Shown one piece after another: positions 18,064 through 26,930 of a stretch of 64,000 bases of DNA (position 1 is the first letter of the stretch; each line of letters begins with the position of its first letter). Where the stretch lies: the NCBI RefSeq assembly GCF_009930815.1, contig NZ_CP022222.1:4754501-4818500 (forward strand), read 5' to 3'. A program made the translations under genes and the position numbers. The notes below the pieces were generated by a model. It did not search any database. It worked only from the letters and a program-made list of their open reading frames with translations, and had not been told where the DNA came from. Origin of the DNA: Bradyrhizobium sp. CCBAU 051011. GTDB taxonomy: Bacteria; Pseudomonadota; Alphaproteobacteria; Rhizobiales; Xanthobacteraceae.

Positions 18064-18284
18064 GGCTTGTCCTCCCGGTGGCAGCATTCCAGATTGCTGC
18101 TCGGCTTTCCGCGAGACGCTAGCCCATCGGAGGCTTGCATGCCAAGCGGCCTTGCCCCTTGCCATGAGGAGCAAACATTCCACCGCGCAAAATATGCAAT
18201 GCCATGCCGCCGATTTGCGTCTTGCGCTTTGACGCTATCGAGAGAATGCTGACGGGCAAACAGATAATCTTTCAGGGAGCCTTC

Positions 18285-19943
18285 ATGTCCGCCACGCCTT
18301 CCGTTACCGCCAAATCGTCCGAGAGCTACGACGTCGTCGTGGTCGGTGCGGGCTTTGCCGGCATGTACATGCTGCACCGGTTGCGCGGGCAGGGAATGAC
18401 GGCGCGGGTCTACGAGCAGGGCTCGGGCGTCGGCGGCACCTGGTACTGGAACCGCTATCCCGGTGCGCGCTGCGACGTCGAGAGCATGCAGTACTCCTAT
18501 TCGTTTTCGGAAGAGCTGCAACAGGAATGGGACTGGAGCGAGCGTTACGCGCCGCAGCCCGAGATTTTGAAATACGCCAATCACGTCGCCGATCGCTTCG
18601 ATTTGCGAAGGGACATCCAGTTCAATACCCGCGTCGAGCGCGCCGCGTTCGACGAGGCAACCAATCTCTGGTCGGTCTCGACCTCCGACGGCAGGCGAGT
18701 GACGGCGAAATTCGTCGTACTCGCCACCGGCTGCCTGTCGAACGCTCGGATGCCTGACATCAAGGGCCTCGATCGCTTCAAGGGCCGGGTCTATCACACC
18801 GGCCACTGGCCGCATGAGGAAGTCGATTTCACGGGCCAGCGCGTCGGCGTGATCGGCACGGGATCATCGGGCATCCAGTCGGTGCCCGTCATCGCCGAGC
18901 AGGCGAGCCAGCTCACGGTATTCCAGCGCACGGCGAACTTTTCCGTTCCCGCCCGCAATGCGCCGCTGACGCAGGAAGAGCGGCAGAAGTTTCGCGACAA
19001 CTATCCCGAGATCAGGCGCTTTGCGCGCGAAGTCGCGAAGAACGGCATCTATACCGAGATGCCGGACCGCGGCGCGCTCGATGACGGCGGCAACGAGCGC
19101 CGCGCGAAATACGAGGCGCGCTGGAATCGTGGCGGGCTCACCTTTATGTCGGTCTACAACAACCTCGCGCTCGACAAGGCCGCCAACGACACCGCCGCCG
19201 ATTTTGTCCGCGAAAAAATCGCCGAGATCGTCAAAGACCCGGAAACGGCGACGCTGTTGCAGCCGAACAACCATCCGATCGGCTCCAAACGCATCTGCAT
19301 CGACACGGATTATTTCGCGACCTTCAACCGCCCGAACGTGACGCTGGTCGACATCAAATCGAATCCGATCGAAGAGATCACGGAAAGCGCCGTGCGCGTG
19401 GCGGGCAGGGATTACGAAGTCGATGCACTCGTGCTCGCGACCGGCTTTGACGCGATGACGGGCTCGGTGGCGAAGATCGACATCACGGGCCGCGGCGGGC
19501 AGACGCTCAACCGAAAATGGGCCGCGGGCCCGCGCACCTATCTCGGCCTGATGAGCGCCGGCTTTCCCAACCTCTTCGTTGTCACCGGCCCCGGCAGCCC
19601 ATCGGTGCTGTCGAACATGATCGTCTCGATCGAGCAGCATGTCGACTGGATCACCGACTGCATGGCCTATATGCGCGACCGCGGCCTCGACACGATGGAG
19701 GCGACGGTCGACGCGGAGGATAAGTGGGTTGCCCACGTCAACGAGGTCGCCGCCACCACGCTCTATCCTCAGGCCAATTCCTGGTACATGGGCGCCAACG
19801 TCCCCGGCAAGCCGCGCATCTTCATGCCCTATATCGGCGGCGTCGGGCCCTACCGGCAGATCTGCAACGATGTGGCGGCAAAGGGCTATGAGGGCTTTGT
19901 GATGGAGCGGGCGGAAGCGCCGCGAGAGATGGCGGCGTCATAA
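18285..19943 (+). CDS. Flavin-containing Baeyer-Villiger-type monooxygenase
   Basis: A 552-residue class B flavoprotein monooxygenase. It shows the FAD Rossmann motif GAGFAG (21-26), the Baeyer-Villiger fingerprint FKGRVYHTGHW (165-175, matching FxGxxxHxxxW), and the NADPH Rossmann motif GTGSSG (191-196). Length and motif order match cyclohexanone/phenylacetone monooxygenases, which insert oxygen next to a ketone to give an ester or lactone. The natural substrate is unknown. ATG 18285 follows CAGGGAGC. Divergent pairing with the nitronate monooxygenase gene suggests a shared control region but not a shared pathway. Confidence 0.88.
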   Translation: MSATPSVTAKSSESYDVVVVGAGFAGMYMLHRLRGQGMTARVYEQGSGVGGTWYWNRYPGARCDVESMQYSYSFSEELQQEWDWSERYAPQPEILKYANHVADRFDLRRDIQFNTRVERAAFDEATNLWSVSTSDGRRVTAKFVVLATGCLSNARMPDIKGLDRFKGRVYHTGHWPHEEVDFTGQRVGVIGTGSSGIQSVPVIAEQASQLTVFQRTANFSVPARNAPLTQEERQKFRDNYPEIRRFAREVAKNGIYTEMPDRGALDDGGNERRAKYEARWNRGGLTFMSVYNNLALDKAANDTAADFVREKIAEIVKDPETATLLQPNNHPIGSKRICIDTDYFATFNRPNVTLVDIKSNPIEEITESAVRVAGRDYEVDALVLATGFDAMTGSVAKIDITGRGGQTLNRKWAAGPRTYLGLMSAGFPNLFVVTGPGSPSVLSNMIVSIEQHVDWITDCMAYMRDRGLDTMEATVDAEDKWVAHVNEVAATTLYPQANSWYMGANVPGKPRIFMPYIGGVGPYRQICNDVAAKGYEGFVMERAEAPREMAAS

Positions 19944-19949
19944 GCTCCC

Positions 19950-20029
19950 GTAGGGTGGGCAAAGCGAAGCGTGCCCACCATCACGAGCCGAACATTGGAG
20001 GTGGGCACGCTGCGCTTTGCCCACCCTAC
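19950..20029. repeat. Intergenic palindromic repeat, GTAGGGTGGGCA family (copy 2)
   Basis: Fills the 89-bp space between the convergent monooxygenase and aminotransferase genes. It starts GTAGGGTGGGCAAAGCG and ends CGCTTTGCCCACCCTAC. It could serve as a bidirectional terminator-like structure. Confidence 0.9.
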
Positions 20030-20032
20030 AAG

Positions 20033-21184
20033 TCAGCCGCGCAGCCGCCGCGCCAACGCCTCAACGAACCGATCGACATCAGTCTCGTCATTGTACACGT
20101 GGGGCGAGATGCGCATGCGTCCCAGGCGCGGCGCGACATAGACGCCCTCGCTTGCCAATCCTTCGACAAGGCCCGCCGGCATCCCGCCCTTGAAGGCGAG
20201 GCTCAGAATATGCGGGCTGCGCAGACGGACGTCGGGCACGCTGACGCCGATGCCGCGCACGCCCGCCGCGATCCGCTCCGTCAGCATCGTGAGGCGTTGC
20301 TCGATGGCGGGCGCTCCCCATTCGACCATCATCTCCATGCCGATCGAGGCCATCTCCATCGAGATGAAATAATCGCGTTCGCCCATGTCGTAGCGACGGG
20401 CATCGCCGACGTAACTGGGGTCGGTGAAATAGACCGCGTTCTCGGCGCGCACGTTGCGGCGGCCGGACGCGGTCTGCTCCAGCGGGATTCCGCCTTGATG
20501 GCGTTTTGCAACATAGAGAAAGGCGCGGCCGTAAGGGCCGAGCAGCCATTTATAGGTCGGGAAGATAACGAAATCCGGGTCAAGGCGCTTCACGTCGGTC
20601 GTCAGCACGCCGGTGCTCTGCGTCGCGTCGACAAGGAAGGCAGCGCCCTGTCGCCGCAGCGCCGCGCCGGCCTTCTCGACATCGATTAGGCCGCCGTCCG
20701 ACCAGTGCACCGATGAGATCGAGGCCAGGCTGACCGGCGGGGCGCCGGATCGTTCGATCGCGGCAAGCACCGCCGACGTCCAGTCGCCATCGTCAGGTTG
20801 CCGAACCGTCTCGACGGAAAACCCTTCCGCCTCGGCCCGGGTCTGCCATTCGAGCACCGGCGAGGAGTGATCGTTTTCCAGCACGATCACGCGCGTGCCG
20901 CGGGCGATCGGCAGTATCTTCGCGGCGGTCGCAACGCCGTAACTGACCGAGGGGATCAGCGCGATATCGGAAGCCTCGGCATTGATCAGCCGGGCGGCAG
21001 CAAGGCGCGCGCGCTCATTCTGCTGGCTGGCGAAGGAGGCCTCGAGCGTCCACGGTGTGCCCTTGCGGAGAACCGCGGCGCGCCCGGCCTCCAGGGTTCG
21101 AAGCGGCAGCGGGCTGTAAGAGGCGGCATTGAGGTAGCAAATCTGGCGCGGTATCTCGAACAAGGCGCGCTGTGATGGGAGCAT
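20033..21184 (-). CDS. Class V aminotransferase family protein
   Basis: A 383-residue PLP enzyme of the class V group (cysteine desulfurase/isopenicillin N epimerase-like). The PLP lysine is in FPTYKWLLGPYGR, and the cofactor aspartate and partner residues are in AAFLVDATQSTG. The N-terminus contains the YLNAASYSPLP strand typical of epimerase-like members. The reaction cannot be specified. ATG 21184 is chosen because homology starts there; 41 in-frame codons upstream look non-coding. It stands alone between palindromic repeats. Confidence 0.78.
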   Translation of the reverse strand: MLPSQRALFEIPRQICYLNAASYSPLPLRTLEAGRAAVLRKGTPWTLEASFASQQNERARLAAARLINAEASDIALIPSVSYGVATAAKILPIARGTRVIVLENDHSSPVLEWQTRAEAEGFSVETVRQPDDGDWTSAVLAAIERSGAPPVSLASISSVHWSDGGLIDVEKAGAALRRQGAAFLVDATQSTGVLTTDVKRLDPDFVIFPTYKWLLGPYGRAFLYVAKRHQGGIPLEQTASGRRNVRAENAVYFTDPSYVGDARRYDMGERDYFISMEMASIGMEMMVEWGAPAIEQRLTMLTERIAAGVRGIGVSVPDVRLRSPHILSLAFKGGMPAGLVEGLASEGVYVAPRLGRMRISPHVYNDETDVDRFVEALARRLRG

Positions 21185-21294
21185 CTGGAGGATCTCTGCT
21201 GTAGCGATCCATCCATTATGGCCGATCTCGACTACGCCAGCCACAGAAGCATTGCTCCGAGTACACCTGCGGCCGGGGCCCATCACGTAGATCT

Positions 21295-21384
21295 GTAGGG
21301 TAGGCAAAGCGGAGTGTGGCCACCATATTCAACACGCACATTTGCGTGGTAGGCATGGCGCAGGCGCGCCTCTGCCCACCCTGC
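21295..21384. repeat. Intergenic palindromic repeat, GTAGGGTGGGCA family (diverged copy)
   Basis: Starts GTAGGGTAGGCAAAGCGGAG and ends CTCTGCCCACCCTGC. Several substitutions set it apart from copies 1, 2 and 4. It lies between the aminotransferase and yghU starts. Confidence 0.75.
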
Positions 21385-21404
21385 GGCTCCGGAGATAAAA
21401 AGAA

Positions 21405-22298
21405 ATGACCGACGCCCCCGTCAACGATCCCGCCGAATACACCCCGCCAAAAGTCTGGACCTGGAACAAGGAAAGCGGCGGCCGCTTCGCCGCCATCAAC
21501 CGTCCGATCGCGGGCCCCACGCATGAGGCGGAGTTGCCTGTCGGCCGCCATCCGTTCCAGCTCTATTCGCTGGCGACGCCGAACGGCGTCAAGGTCACCG
21601 TGATGTTCGAGGAGCTTCTGGCCGCCGGTCACAGCGGCGCGGAATACGACGCCTGGTTGATCAAGATCGACGGCAACCAGTTCGGCAGCGGCTTTGTCTC
21701 GGTCAATCCGAACTCGAAGATCCCTGCGCTGATGGATCGCAGCGGACCGACGCCAATCCGGGTGTTTGAATCAGGCGCGATCCTGATGCATCTGGCCGAA
21801 AAGTTTGGCGCGTTCCTGCCGGCCGGCGGCGAGGCGCGGGCGGAGTGCCTGTCATGGCTGTTCTGGCAGATGGGCAGCGCGCCGTTTCTCGGCGGCGGTT
21901 TTGGCCATTTCTATGCCTATGCGCCGACCAAGATCGAATACGCCATCGACCGCTACGCCATGGAGGTGAAGCGCCAGCTCGATGTGCTCGATCGGCGCCT
22001 GGCCGACAACGAGTTTCTCGCAGGCAAGGACTACACGATCGCCGACATGGCGACATGGCCGTGGTACGGCGCATTGGCAAAAGGTCTGGTCTATGGCGCC
22101 GGCGAATTTTTGTCGGTGCACGAGTACAAGAATGTGCAGCGCTGGACCGACGCGATCGCCAAGCGTCCGGCGGTGAAGCGCGGGCGCATGGTCAATCGCA
22201 TCTCCGGCGATCCGGCCAGCCAGTTGCACGAGCGGCACGAGGCCAGCGATTTCGATACGAAGACGCAGGACAAGATCGGCGAGACCGCCAAGACGTAA
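21405..22298 (+). CDS. yghU: Glutathione-dependent disulfide-bond oxidoreductase YghU
   Basis: A 297-residue glutathione transferase-superfamily protein matching E. coli YghU along its whole length as I recall it: KVWTWNKESGG near 16, GPTHEAELPVGRHPFQLYSL near 37-56, the glutathione-site stretch VNPNSKIPAL then RVFESGAIL, and GGGFGHFY in the C-terminal domain. YghU binds two glutathiones and reduces disulfides such as 2-hydroxyethyl disulfide. It is cytoplasmic. ATG 21405 follows GGAGATAAA. The next gene starts 24 bp downstream on the same strand, so they probably form a two-gene operon. Confidence 0.92.
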   Translation: MTDAPVNDPAEYTPPKVWTWNKESGGRFAAINRPIAGPTHEAELPVGRHPFQLYSLATPNGVKVTVMFEELLAAGHSGAEYDAWLIKIDGNQFGSGFVSVNPNSKIPALMDRSGPTPIRVFESGAILMHLAEKFGAFLPAGGEARAECLSWLFWQMGSAPFLGGGFGHFYAYAPTKIEYAIDRYAMEVKRQLDVLDRRLADNEFLAGKDYTIADMATWPWYGALAKGLVYGAGEFLSVHEYKNVQRWTDAIAKRPAVKRGRMVNRISGDPASQLHERHEASDFDTKTQDKIGETAKT

Positions 22299-22322
22299 AG
22301 CGCCGGAAGAGGGAAGACCGCC

Positions 22323-23078
22323 ATGAGCTTTTTCGAAAAAGGCGCCGTTCGTATCCATTATGAGGAAGCCGGCTCCGGCTTCCCGCTGCTCCTGATCGCC
22401 GGCGGCGGGCTGAACTCGAACATATCCGGCATCACCGGCGATTATCCGCCGTTCAACGCCATCCAGGAATTCGGCGGCGAGTACCGTTGCGTCGCCTACG
22501 ACCTGCGCAACGCGCCGCCCGGCCAGTCCTCCGGCCCGCTTGAAATCGACCGCCCCTGGGATTCCCACACCGACGATCAACTCGCGCTGATGGACCATCT
22601 CGGCTTCGAAAAATTCATGGTGCTGGGTTTCTGCATCGGCGGTCCCCTGATCTGGAATCTGATCAAGCGTGCGCCGGACCGTGTGGTTGCCGCCGTGCTG
22701 GCGATGCCCTCAGGCTCGCGTCCCGAAATGCGTGATCTGTTCTACAACAACAACATGACCGGCTGGGCGCCGGAGCTGACAAAGCGCCGGCCCGACATCA
22801 CGATGGAGCAGGCCGAAAAATTCCTGACGCGGATGTATCGCACCGATCCCGATTTCGTCTTCACGGTGACGCGCGACTTCGTCCGCCAATGTCAGACGCC
22901 GGTGCTGATCCTGCCCGACGATATCCCGGCGCATCCCTATGCGGTCGCGATGGAAAGCGCAATGCTGGCGCCGAATGCGGAAGTGAGTTTGTTTCCGTGG
23001 AAGGAGCCGAAGGAGCGCGTGCCGCTCGCGGTGCGCCAGATCCGGTCTTTCCTCCGCGCGCACCGGCCGCCGTCATAG
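22323..23078 (+). CDS. Alpha/beta-hydrolase-fold protein with cysteine at the nucleophile elbow
   Basis: A 251-residue alpha/beta-hydrolase-fold protein. The nucleophile elbow reads GFCIG, so the usual serine is Cys104, as in dienelactone hydrolases. The oxyanion region LLIAGGGLNSN is near 20-30. An acid and HP pair is present in LPDDIPAHPYA near 198. After the last strand (VSLFPWKEPKE) the canonical histidine is not seen. The reaction is unknown; it could be a non-canonical hydrolase or a non-catalytic relative. It starts at ATG 22323 after GGAAGAGGGAAGA and is likely co-transcribed with yghU. Confidence 0.8.
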   Translation: MSFFEKGAVRIHYEEAGSGFPLLLIAGGGLNSNISGITGDYPPFNAIQEFGGEYRCVAYDLRNAPPGQSSGPLEIDRPWDSHTDDQLALMDHLGFEKFMVLGFCIGGPLIWNLIKRAPDRVVAAVLAMPSGSRPEMRDLFYNNNMTGWAPELTKRRPDITMEQAEKFLTRMYRTDPDFVFTVTRDFVRQCQTPVLILPDDIPAHPYAVAMESAMLAPNAEVSLFPWKEPKERVPLAVRQIRSFLRAHRPPS

Positions 23079-23081
23079 TCC

Positions 23082-23161
23082 GTAGGATGGGTGGAGCGAA
23101 GCGATACCCATCAGCATCACGAACGGTATTGATGGGTATCGCTGCGCTCCACCCATCCTAC
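23082..23161. repeat. Intergenic palindromic repeat, GTAGGATGGGTGGAGC family
   Basis: Begins GTAGGATGGGTGGAGCG and ends GCTCCACCCATCCTACG, with GCGATACCCATCA and TGATGGGTATCGC inside. It lies between the convergent hydrolase-fold and flavin-reductase genes. It is similar in design to, but different in sequence from, the GTAGGGTGGGCA family. Confidence 0.85.
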
Positions 23162-23209
23162 GTCTACACCGCCGTCTTCGTCCCCTCAGCCGGCGGAAAC
23201 ACCACACGG

Positions 23210-23785
23210 TCATCCGTACGGGCAGTAGCGGTCCGCGAACATGCGACCGATCTGATGATAGCGCTCCATGTGCACGCGCATCGCGGCGTGGTCCCACAAT
23301 TCGTCGCGGATGTGAAAGTGGATGCCTTCGCCCATCACCAGCAGCCGGTCGCCGTTGACGTCGATCTCCTTCCAGGTCTTGCACTCCATCGCAAACGGCG
23401 CATCGGCGAGCCGCGGCACGACGATCTTGGTTGAGGGCGCGAGTTTGAGGTTCAGATAGTCCGGCTCGCCGATATCGGGCGGAAAATCGCCGCTGGATTC
23501 ATGCATCGCTTGCGCCAGGGGCTCGTCGGTCATGTTGACCACGAACTCGTTAGTCCGCCGGATGTTGATCACGGTGTCCTTGACGCGCCCGTCGGGTCGC
23601 AGATTCGCGGCGAACATGCAGAGCGGCGGATCCTCGCAGAACACGTTGAAGAAGCTGAACGGCGCCGCGTTGACGACGCCGGTCGGACCGAGCGAAGTCA
23701 CCCACGCGATCGGCCGCGGCAGCACAAAGGAGGTGAGCACCTTGTAACGCTCGCGGGGTTTGAGGTCGCCGGGATCGTATTGCAT
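23210..23785 (-). CDS. Flavin reductase-like domain protein
   Basis: A 191-residue protein of the flavin reductase/FMN-binding split-barrel family. The typical N-terminal block is VLPRPIAWVTSLGPTGVVNAAPFSFFN-like at about 21-47 (core RPIAWVTSLG then NAAPFS), followed by NEFVVNM. Members bind FMN and reduce it with NAD(P)H, often for a partner monooxygenase. No partner gene is adjacent, so the role is open. ATG 23785 is used; 25 further in-frame codons upstream lie inside a repeat and are not counted. Confidence 0.8.
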   Translation of the reverse strand: MQYDPGDLKPRERYKVLTSFVLPRPIAWVTSLGPTGVVNAAPFSFFNVFCEDPPLCMFAANLRPDGRVKDTVINIRRTNEFVVNMTDEPLAQAMHESSGDFPPDIGEPDYLNLKLAPSTKIVVPRLADAPFAMECKTWKEIDVNGDRLLVMGEGIHFHIRDELWDHAAMRVHMERYHQIGRMFADRYCPYG

Positions 23786-23799
23786 GTAAGGAGCTCCGC

Positions 23800-23887
23800 G
23801 TAGGGTGGGCAAAGCGCAGCGTGCCCACCATTTTGCGCGGGCGCAAGGTGTGGCGGGCACGGCGCTTGCGCGCCTTTGCCACCCTAC
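23800..23887. repeat. Intergenic palindromic repeat, GTAGGGTGGGCA family (copy 4)
   Basis: Begins GTAGGGTGGGCAAAGCGCAG and ends CGCCTTTGCCACCCTAC. It lies just upstream of the flavin reductase-like gene start. Confidence 0.85.
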
Positions 23888-23910
23888 GACTGTTTCGGCG
23901 GAGGTCCTTG

Positions 23911-24043
23911 CCTCGCCCCGCTTGCGGGGAGAGGTCGCTCGGCAGCGCTCTTGCGCGCCTGAGCGCGGCGGGTGAGGGGGACTCTCCGCGAGTCGAATGC
24001 GTGGTGAGAGCCCCTCACCCCGTGAAGAACGGGGAGAGGGGAG
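23911..24043. repeat. Intergenic repeat, GCCCCGC/GCGGGGAGAGG family
   Basis: Contains CCTCGCCCCGCTTGCGGGG, then a central part including GGGTGAGGGGGACTCTCCGC, then CCCCTCACCCCGTGAAGAAC and GGGGAGAGGGG. The inverted C-rich and G-rich blocks are typical of long intergenic repeats in Bradyrhizobium. It ends just before the stop of the acyl-CoA dehydrogenase gene. Confidence 0.7.
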
Positions 24044-24046
24044 AAG

Positions 24047-25321
24047 TTACGGCATGCTCAGCTCGTGCCGTCCGACCACCATCCAGTGCACTTCATCCGG
24101 GCCGTCAGCGAAGCGGAGGTGGCGGACGTCCTGGTACATTTCGCCGAGCGGGCTCCATTGCGAAATGCCGGTGGCGCCGTGCATCTGGATCGCCTGATCG
24201 ATGATCTTGCAGGTGCGCTCCGGCACCATGGCCTTCACCATGCTGACCCAGATCCGGGCCTCCTTGTTGCCGAGCACGTCCATGGCTTTCGCGGCCTTCA
24301 GCACCATCAGCCGCATCGCCTCGATCTCGCAGCGCGCCTGTGCGATGATCTGCAGATTGCCGCCGAGATGGGCGATCTTCTTGCCGAAGGCTTCACGGGT
24401 GAGGCCGCGCGACACCATCAGGTCGAGCGCCTTTTCCGCCTTGCCGATGGTGCGCATGCAGTGATGGATGCGGCCCGGCCCTAGACGGACCTGCGAGATT
24501 TCGAAGCCGCGGCCTTCGCCGAGCAGAATGTTCTCCTTCGGCACCCGGCAATTGGTGAAGCGCAAGTGCATGTGGCCGCGCGGCGCGTGATCGTGGCCGA
24601 ACACGTGCATCGGCCCGAGAATTTCCACGCCGGGCGTGTCGATCGGCACCAGGATCTGCGATTGCTGCTTGCTCGGCGGTGCGTCGGGATTGGTCTTCAC
24701 CATCACGATCATGATCTTGCAGCGCGGATCGCCGGCGCCGGAGATGTAATACTTTTCGCCGTTGATCACCCATTCGTCGCCGACGAGCTTTGCCGTGGTC
24801 GAGATGTTCTTGGCATCGGAGGAGGCGACGTTCGGCTCGGTCATCGCATAGGCCGAGCGGATCTCGCCGGCCAGCAGCGGCTTCAGCCATTTCTCCTTCT
24901 GCGCCTTGGTGCCGACGCGCTCCAACACTTCCATGTTGCCGGTGTCCGGCGCCGAGCAGTTCATGGTCTCCGAGGCCAGAGGATTCTTCGCCAGCTCCAC
25001 CGCGATATAGGCGTAGTCGAGATTCTTCAGGCCTTCGCCGGTCTCGGCATCGGGCAGGAAGAAGTTCCAGAGCCCTTCTTCCTTGGCCTTGTCCTTGGCC
25101 TTCTGCAGCACCGCGAGCTGCTCCGGCGTAAAGCTCCAGCGATCCTTCTTGGCCTCGCCAAGCCGCATGAACTCGACCGACATCGGATCGACGGTTTCGC
25201 GGATGAATTTTTTGACGTGCTCGTACAGCGGCCGGACCTCGTCCGACATGCGCAAATCGTTCAGTTCCTCGCCCGGATTGAGATTGTAGGTCGTCGTTCG
25301 CGGGATGTAGGCGTGTTTCAT
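24047..25321 (-). CDS. Acyl-CoA dehydrogenase (ACAD10/11-like)
   Basis: A 424-residue FAD-dependent acyl-CoA dehydrogenase. It shows YAMTEPNVASSDAKN for the FAD/substrate region, WVINGEKYYISGA, and the C-terminal block QMHGATGISQWSPLG followed by LRFADGPDEVHW, where the base lies in the ADGPDE segment as in ACAD10/11 relatives. It would form the 2,3-enoyl-CoA in a beta-oxidation-like step; chain length is unknown. ATG 25321 is preceded by GGGAGG at a good distance, and a sigma-70-type promoter is visible 70 bp upstream. It is a single gene on this strand. Confidence 0.85.
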   Translation of the reverse strand: MKHAYIPRTTTYNLNPGEELNDLRMSDEVRPLYEHVKKFIRETVDPMSVEFMRLGEAKKDRWSFTPEQLAVLQKAKDKAKEEGLWNFFLPDAETGEGLKNLDYAYIAVELAKNPLASETMNCSAPDTGNMEVLERVGTKAQKEKWLKPLLAGEIRSAYAMTEPNVASSDAKNISTTAKLVGDEWVINGEKYYISGAGDPRCKIMIVMVKTNPDAPPSKQQSQILVPIDTPGVEILGPMHVFGHDHAPRGHMHLRFTNCRVPKENILLGEGRGFEISQVRLGPGRIHHCMRTIGKAEKALDLMVSRGLTREAFGKKIAHLGGNLQIIAQARCEIEAMRLMVLKAAKAMDVLGNKEARIWVSMVKAMVPERTCKIIDQAIQMHGATGISQWSPLGEMYQDVRHLRFADGPDEVHWMVVGRHELSMP

Positions 25322-25390
25322 GGATTATTTCCTCCCATTGGCGCAGGGATCGTGGATCCCGCGGACGCGCGCTCGGCTCGTTGGCCGGCA

Positions 25391-25419
25391 ATGTAGACGG
25401 CGGGAAGGGGCTTGTACAA
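25391..25419 (-). promoter_or_regulatory. Candidate promoter of the acyl-CoA dehydrogenase gene
   Basis: Reading the - strand, TTGTAC (-35) and CTACAT (-10) are 17 bp apart. The -35 lies inside the palindrome CTTGTACAAG (25411-25420). The ATG is 70 bp downstream of the -10. The arrangement is repeated almost exactly upstream of the VOC gene at 27311. Confidence 0.6.
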
Positions 25420-25476
25420 GCGCGAGCGGAGGGACGCGATTTTCCGCCTCATGGGAAGCGGCGCCGCGGCCGCTTC

Positions 25477-26811
25477 TCACTTCCGCCGCGCCTTCTGGTC
25501 GAACGCGCTGAGCACCGCGAGCGTCATCGCGGTGATGCCGGTCTCGATGGTCGGCCTCGGCACCGGTGCGAACAGCGGCGAATGATTGGACGGTATCGGT
25601 GGTCCGCCGTTGCGTGCTGCGTCGATGCGTTCCTGGTCATAGACGCCGATGTTGAACATCATCGATGGCACGCCGGCGGCAGCGAATTCGGAGAAATCCT
25701 CGCTGGCGGTCCCTGGCGGCGAAACCCTGAACTTGTCGCCAAATACCGTCTTCAGCGCATCAGCAGCGGTGGCGACCACATCGGGATCGTTCATGACGGG
25801 TTTGGCCCCCTCGGCGATCTTGATATCGGGCGCGGGTGCGCCTGACATGGCGGCAGCGGCCTTTGCCGTTCGTTCAATTCCGGCATGCAGCTTGGCGCGA
25901 ACCTCGGGCTTGTAGGAGCGAATGGTTCCGGAGATCTGCACGGAGTCGGGAATGATATTTCCAGCGGTGCCGCCGTGAATGGCGCCGATGCTCACGACGC
26001 CGAATTCAGTTGGATCCTTTTCCCGGCTGATCACGCTTTGTACGTCGACGATGAACCGCGCCGCAATCGTAACGGGATCGACGGTCGTGTGCGGCGCCGA
26101 GCCATGACCGCCACGGCCGTGGAATGTCACCTCGAGGCTGTCGGCGGCAGACGTGCCGACCCCGGTACGATAGAAGACCGTGCCATGAGAGAATGGGCCC
26201 GCATGCAGGGCAAAGGCGACGTCGGGCTTGGGAAAGCGCGTGAACAGGCCATGCGCAATCATGGCACGGGCGCCGGCCACAATCTCTTCCGCCGGCTGGG
26301 CGATGAACATCAGCGTGCCGCGCCATTGGTCCTTCAGGCCAAGCAGCGTCTTCGCCGTTCCGACCCAGCTCGCCATGTGGATGTCGTGACCGCAGCTATG
26401 GGCGACGAACACTTCCCGCCCGTTCCAGTTGGCCTTGTCGCGGCTCGCATATTCGAGTCCGGTCTTTTCCTCCATCGGCAGCGCATCGAGTTCGGTGCGC
26501 ACCATGATGGTGGGGCCATCGCCATTTTTGTAAATCGCGACTAGCCCGGTCTTGCCGACGTTCTCGGTGACGTCGAAGCCGAGCGCGCGCATTTCCGCGG
26601 CGAGCCTGGCGGCGGTCTTCACCTCCTGAAAGGCAAGCTCCGGGTGGGCGTGGATATCCTTGTAGAGCGCGTCGAGTTTTGGATAATCGCTTTCGATCGA
26701 GGCCTGGATCGCCTTCTTCAGTTGGGCGGCGTCGAGTTCTGCATGGGCCGGCAGCGAGGTAGCTGCGAATAAGGTGACGGCTGCAGCCAACGAGTTGACA
26801 AATCGATTCAT
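25477..26811 (-). CDS. Exported M20-family amidohydrolase/peptidase
   Basis: A 444-residue metallohydrolase of the M20/M40 type (hippurate/IAA-amino acid hydrolase-like). A Sec signal peptide is evident: MNRFVNSLAAAVTLFAATS with cleavage near AHA. The metal-binding motif VAHSCGHDIHMA and the PAEEIVAGA glutamates follow, then HGRGGHGSAPH with the dimerisation domain, and a C-terminal GTASEDFSEF metal segment. It would cleave N-acyl or amino-acid conjugates in the periplasm. ATG 26811 has GAAGGAG upstream. The family includes enzymes that release auxin from conjugates, but substrate choice cannot be read here. Confidence 0.85.
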   Translation of the reverse strand: MNRFVNSLAAAVTLFAATSLPAHAELDAAQLKKAIQASIESDYPKLDALYKDIHAHPELAFQEVKTAARLAAEMRALGFDVTENVGKTGLVAIYKNGDGPTIMVRTELDALPMEEKTGLEYASRDKANWNGREVFVAHSCGHDIHMASWVGTAKTLLGLKDQWRGTLMFIAQPAEEIVAGARAMIAHGLFTRFPKPDVAFALHAGPFSHGTVFYRTGVGTSAADSLEVTFHGRGGHGSAPHTTVDPVTIAARFIVDVQSVISREKDPTEFGVVSIGAIHGGTAGNIIPDSVQISGTIRSYKPEVRAKLHAGIERTAKAAAAMSGAPAPDIKIAEGAKPVMNDPDVVATAADALKTVFGDKFRVSPPGTASEDFSEFAAAGVPSMMFNIGVYDQERIDAARNGGPPIPSNHSPLFAPVPRPTIETGITAMTLAVLSAFDQKARRK

Positions 26812-26860
26812 GCCCGGGCTCCTTCGATTGCGCTGCAATGCGTGGTCAAAGTCACTGGCT

Positions 26861-26920
26861 CGTCATGCTCGGGGCAAAAGCGCGAAGCGCGTCTTCGCGC
26901 AGATGTCCCGGCCATGACGG
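26861..26920. repeat. Intergenic palindromic repeat, CGTCATG family (short copy)
   Basis: Begins CGTCATGCTCGGGGC and ends CCCGGCCATGACGG. Its centre AAAGCGCGAAGCGCGTCTTC is not like copy 1, giving a shorter element with the same ends. Confidence 0.7.
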
Positions 26921-26930
26921 AGAAGGGAAG

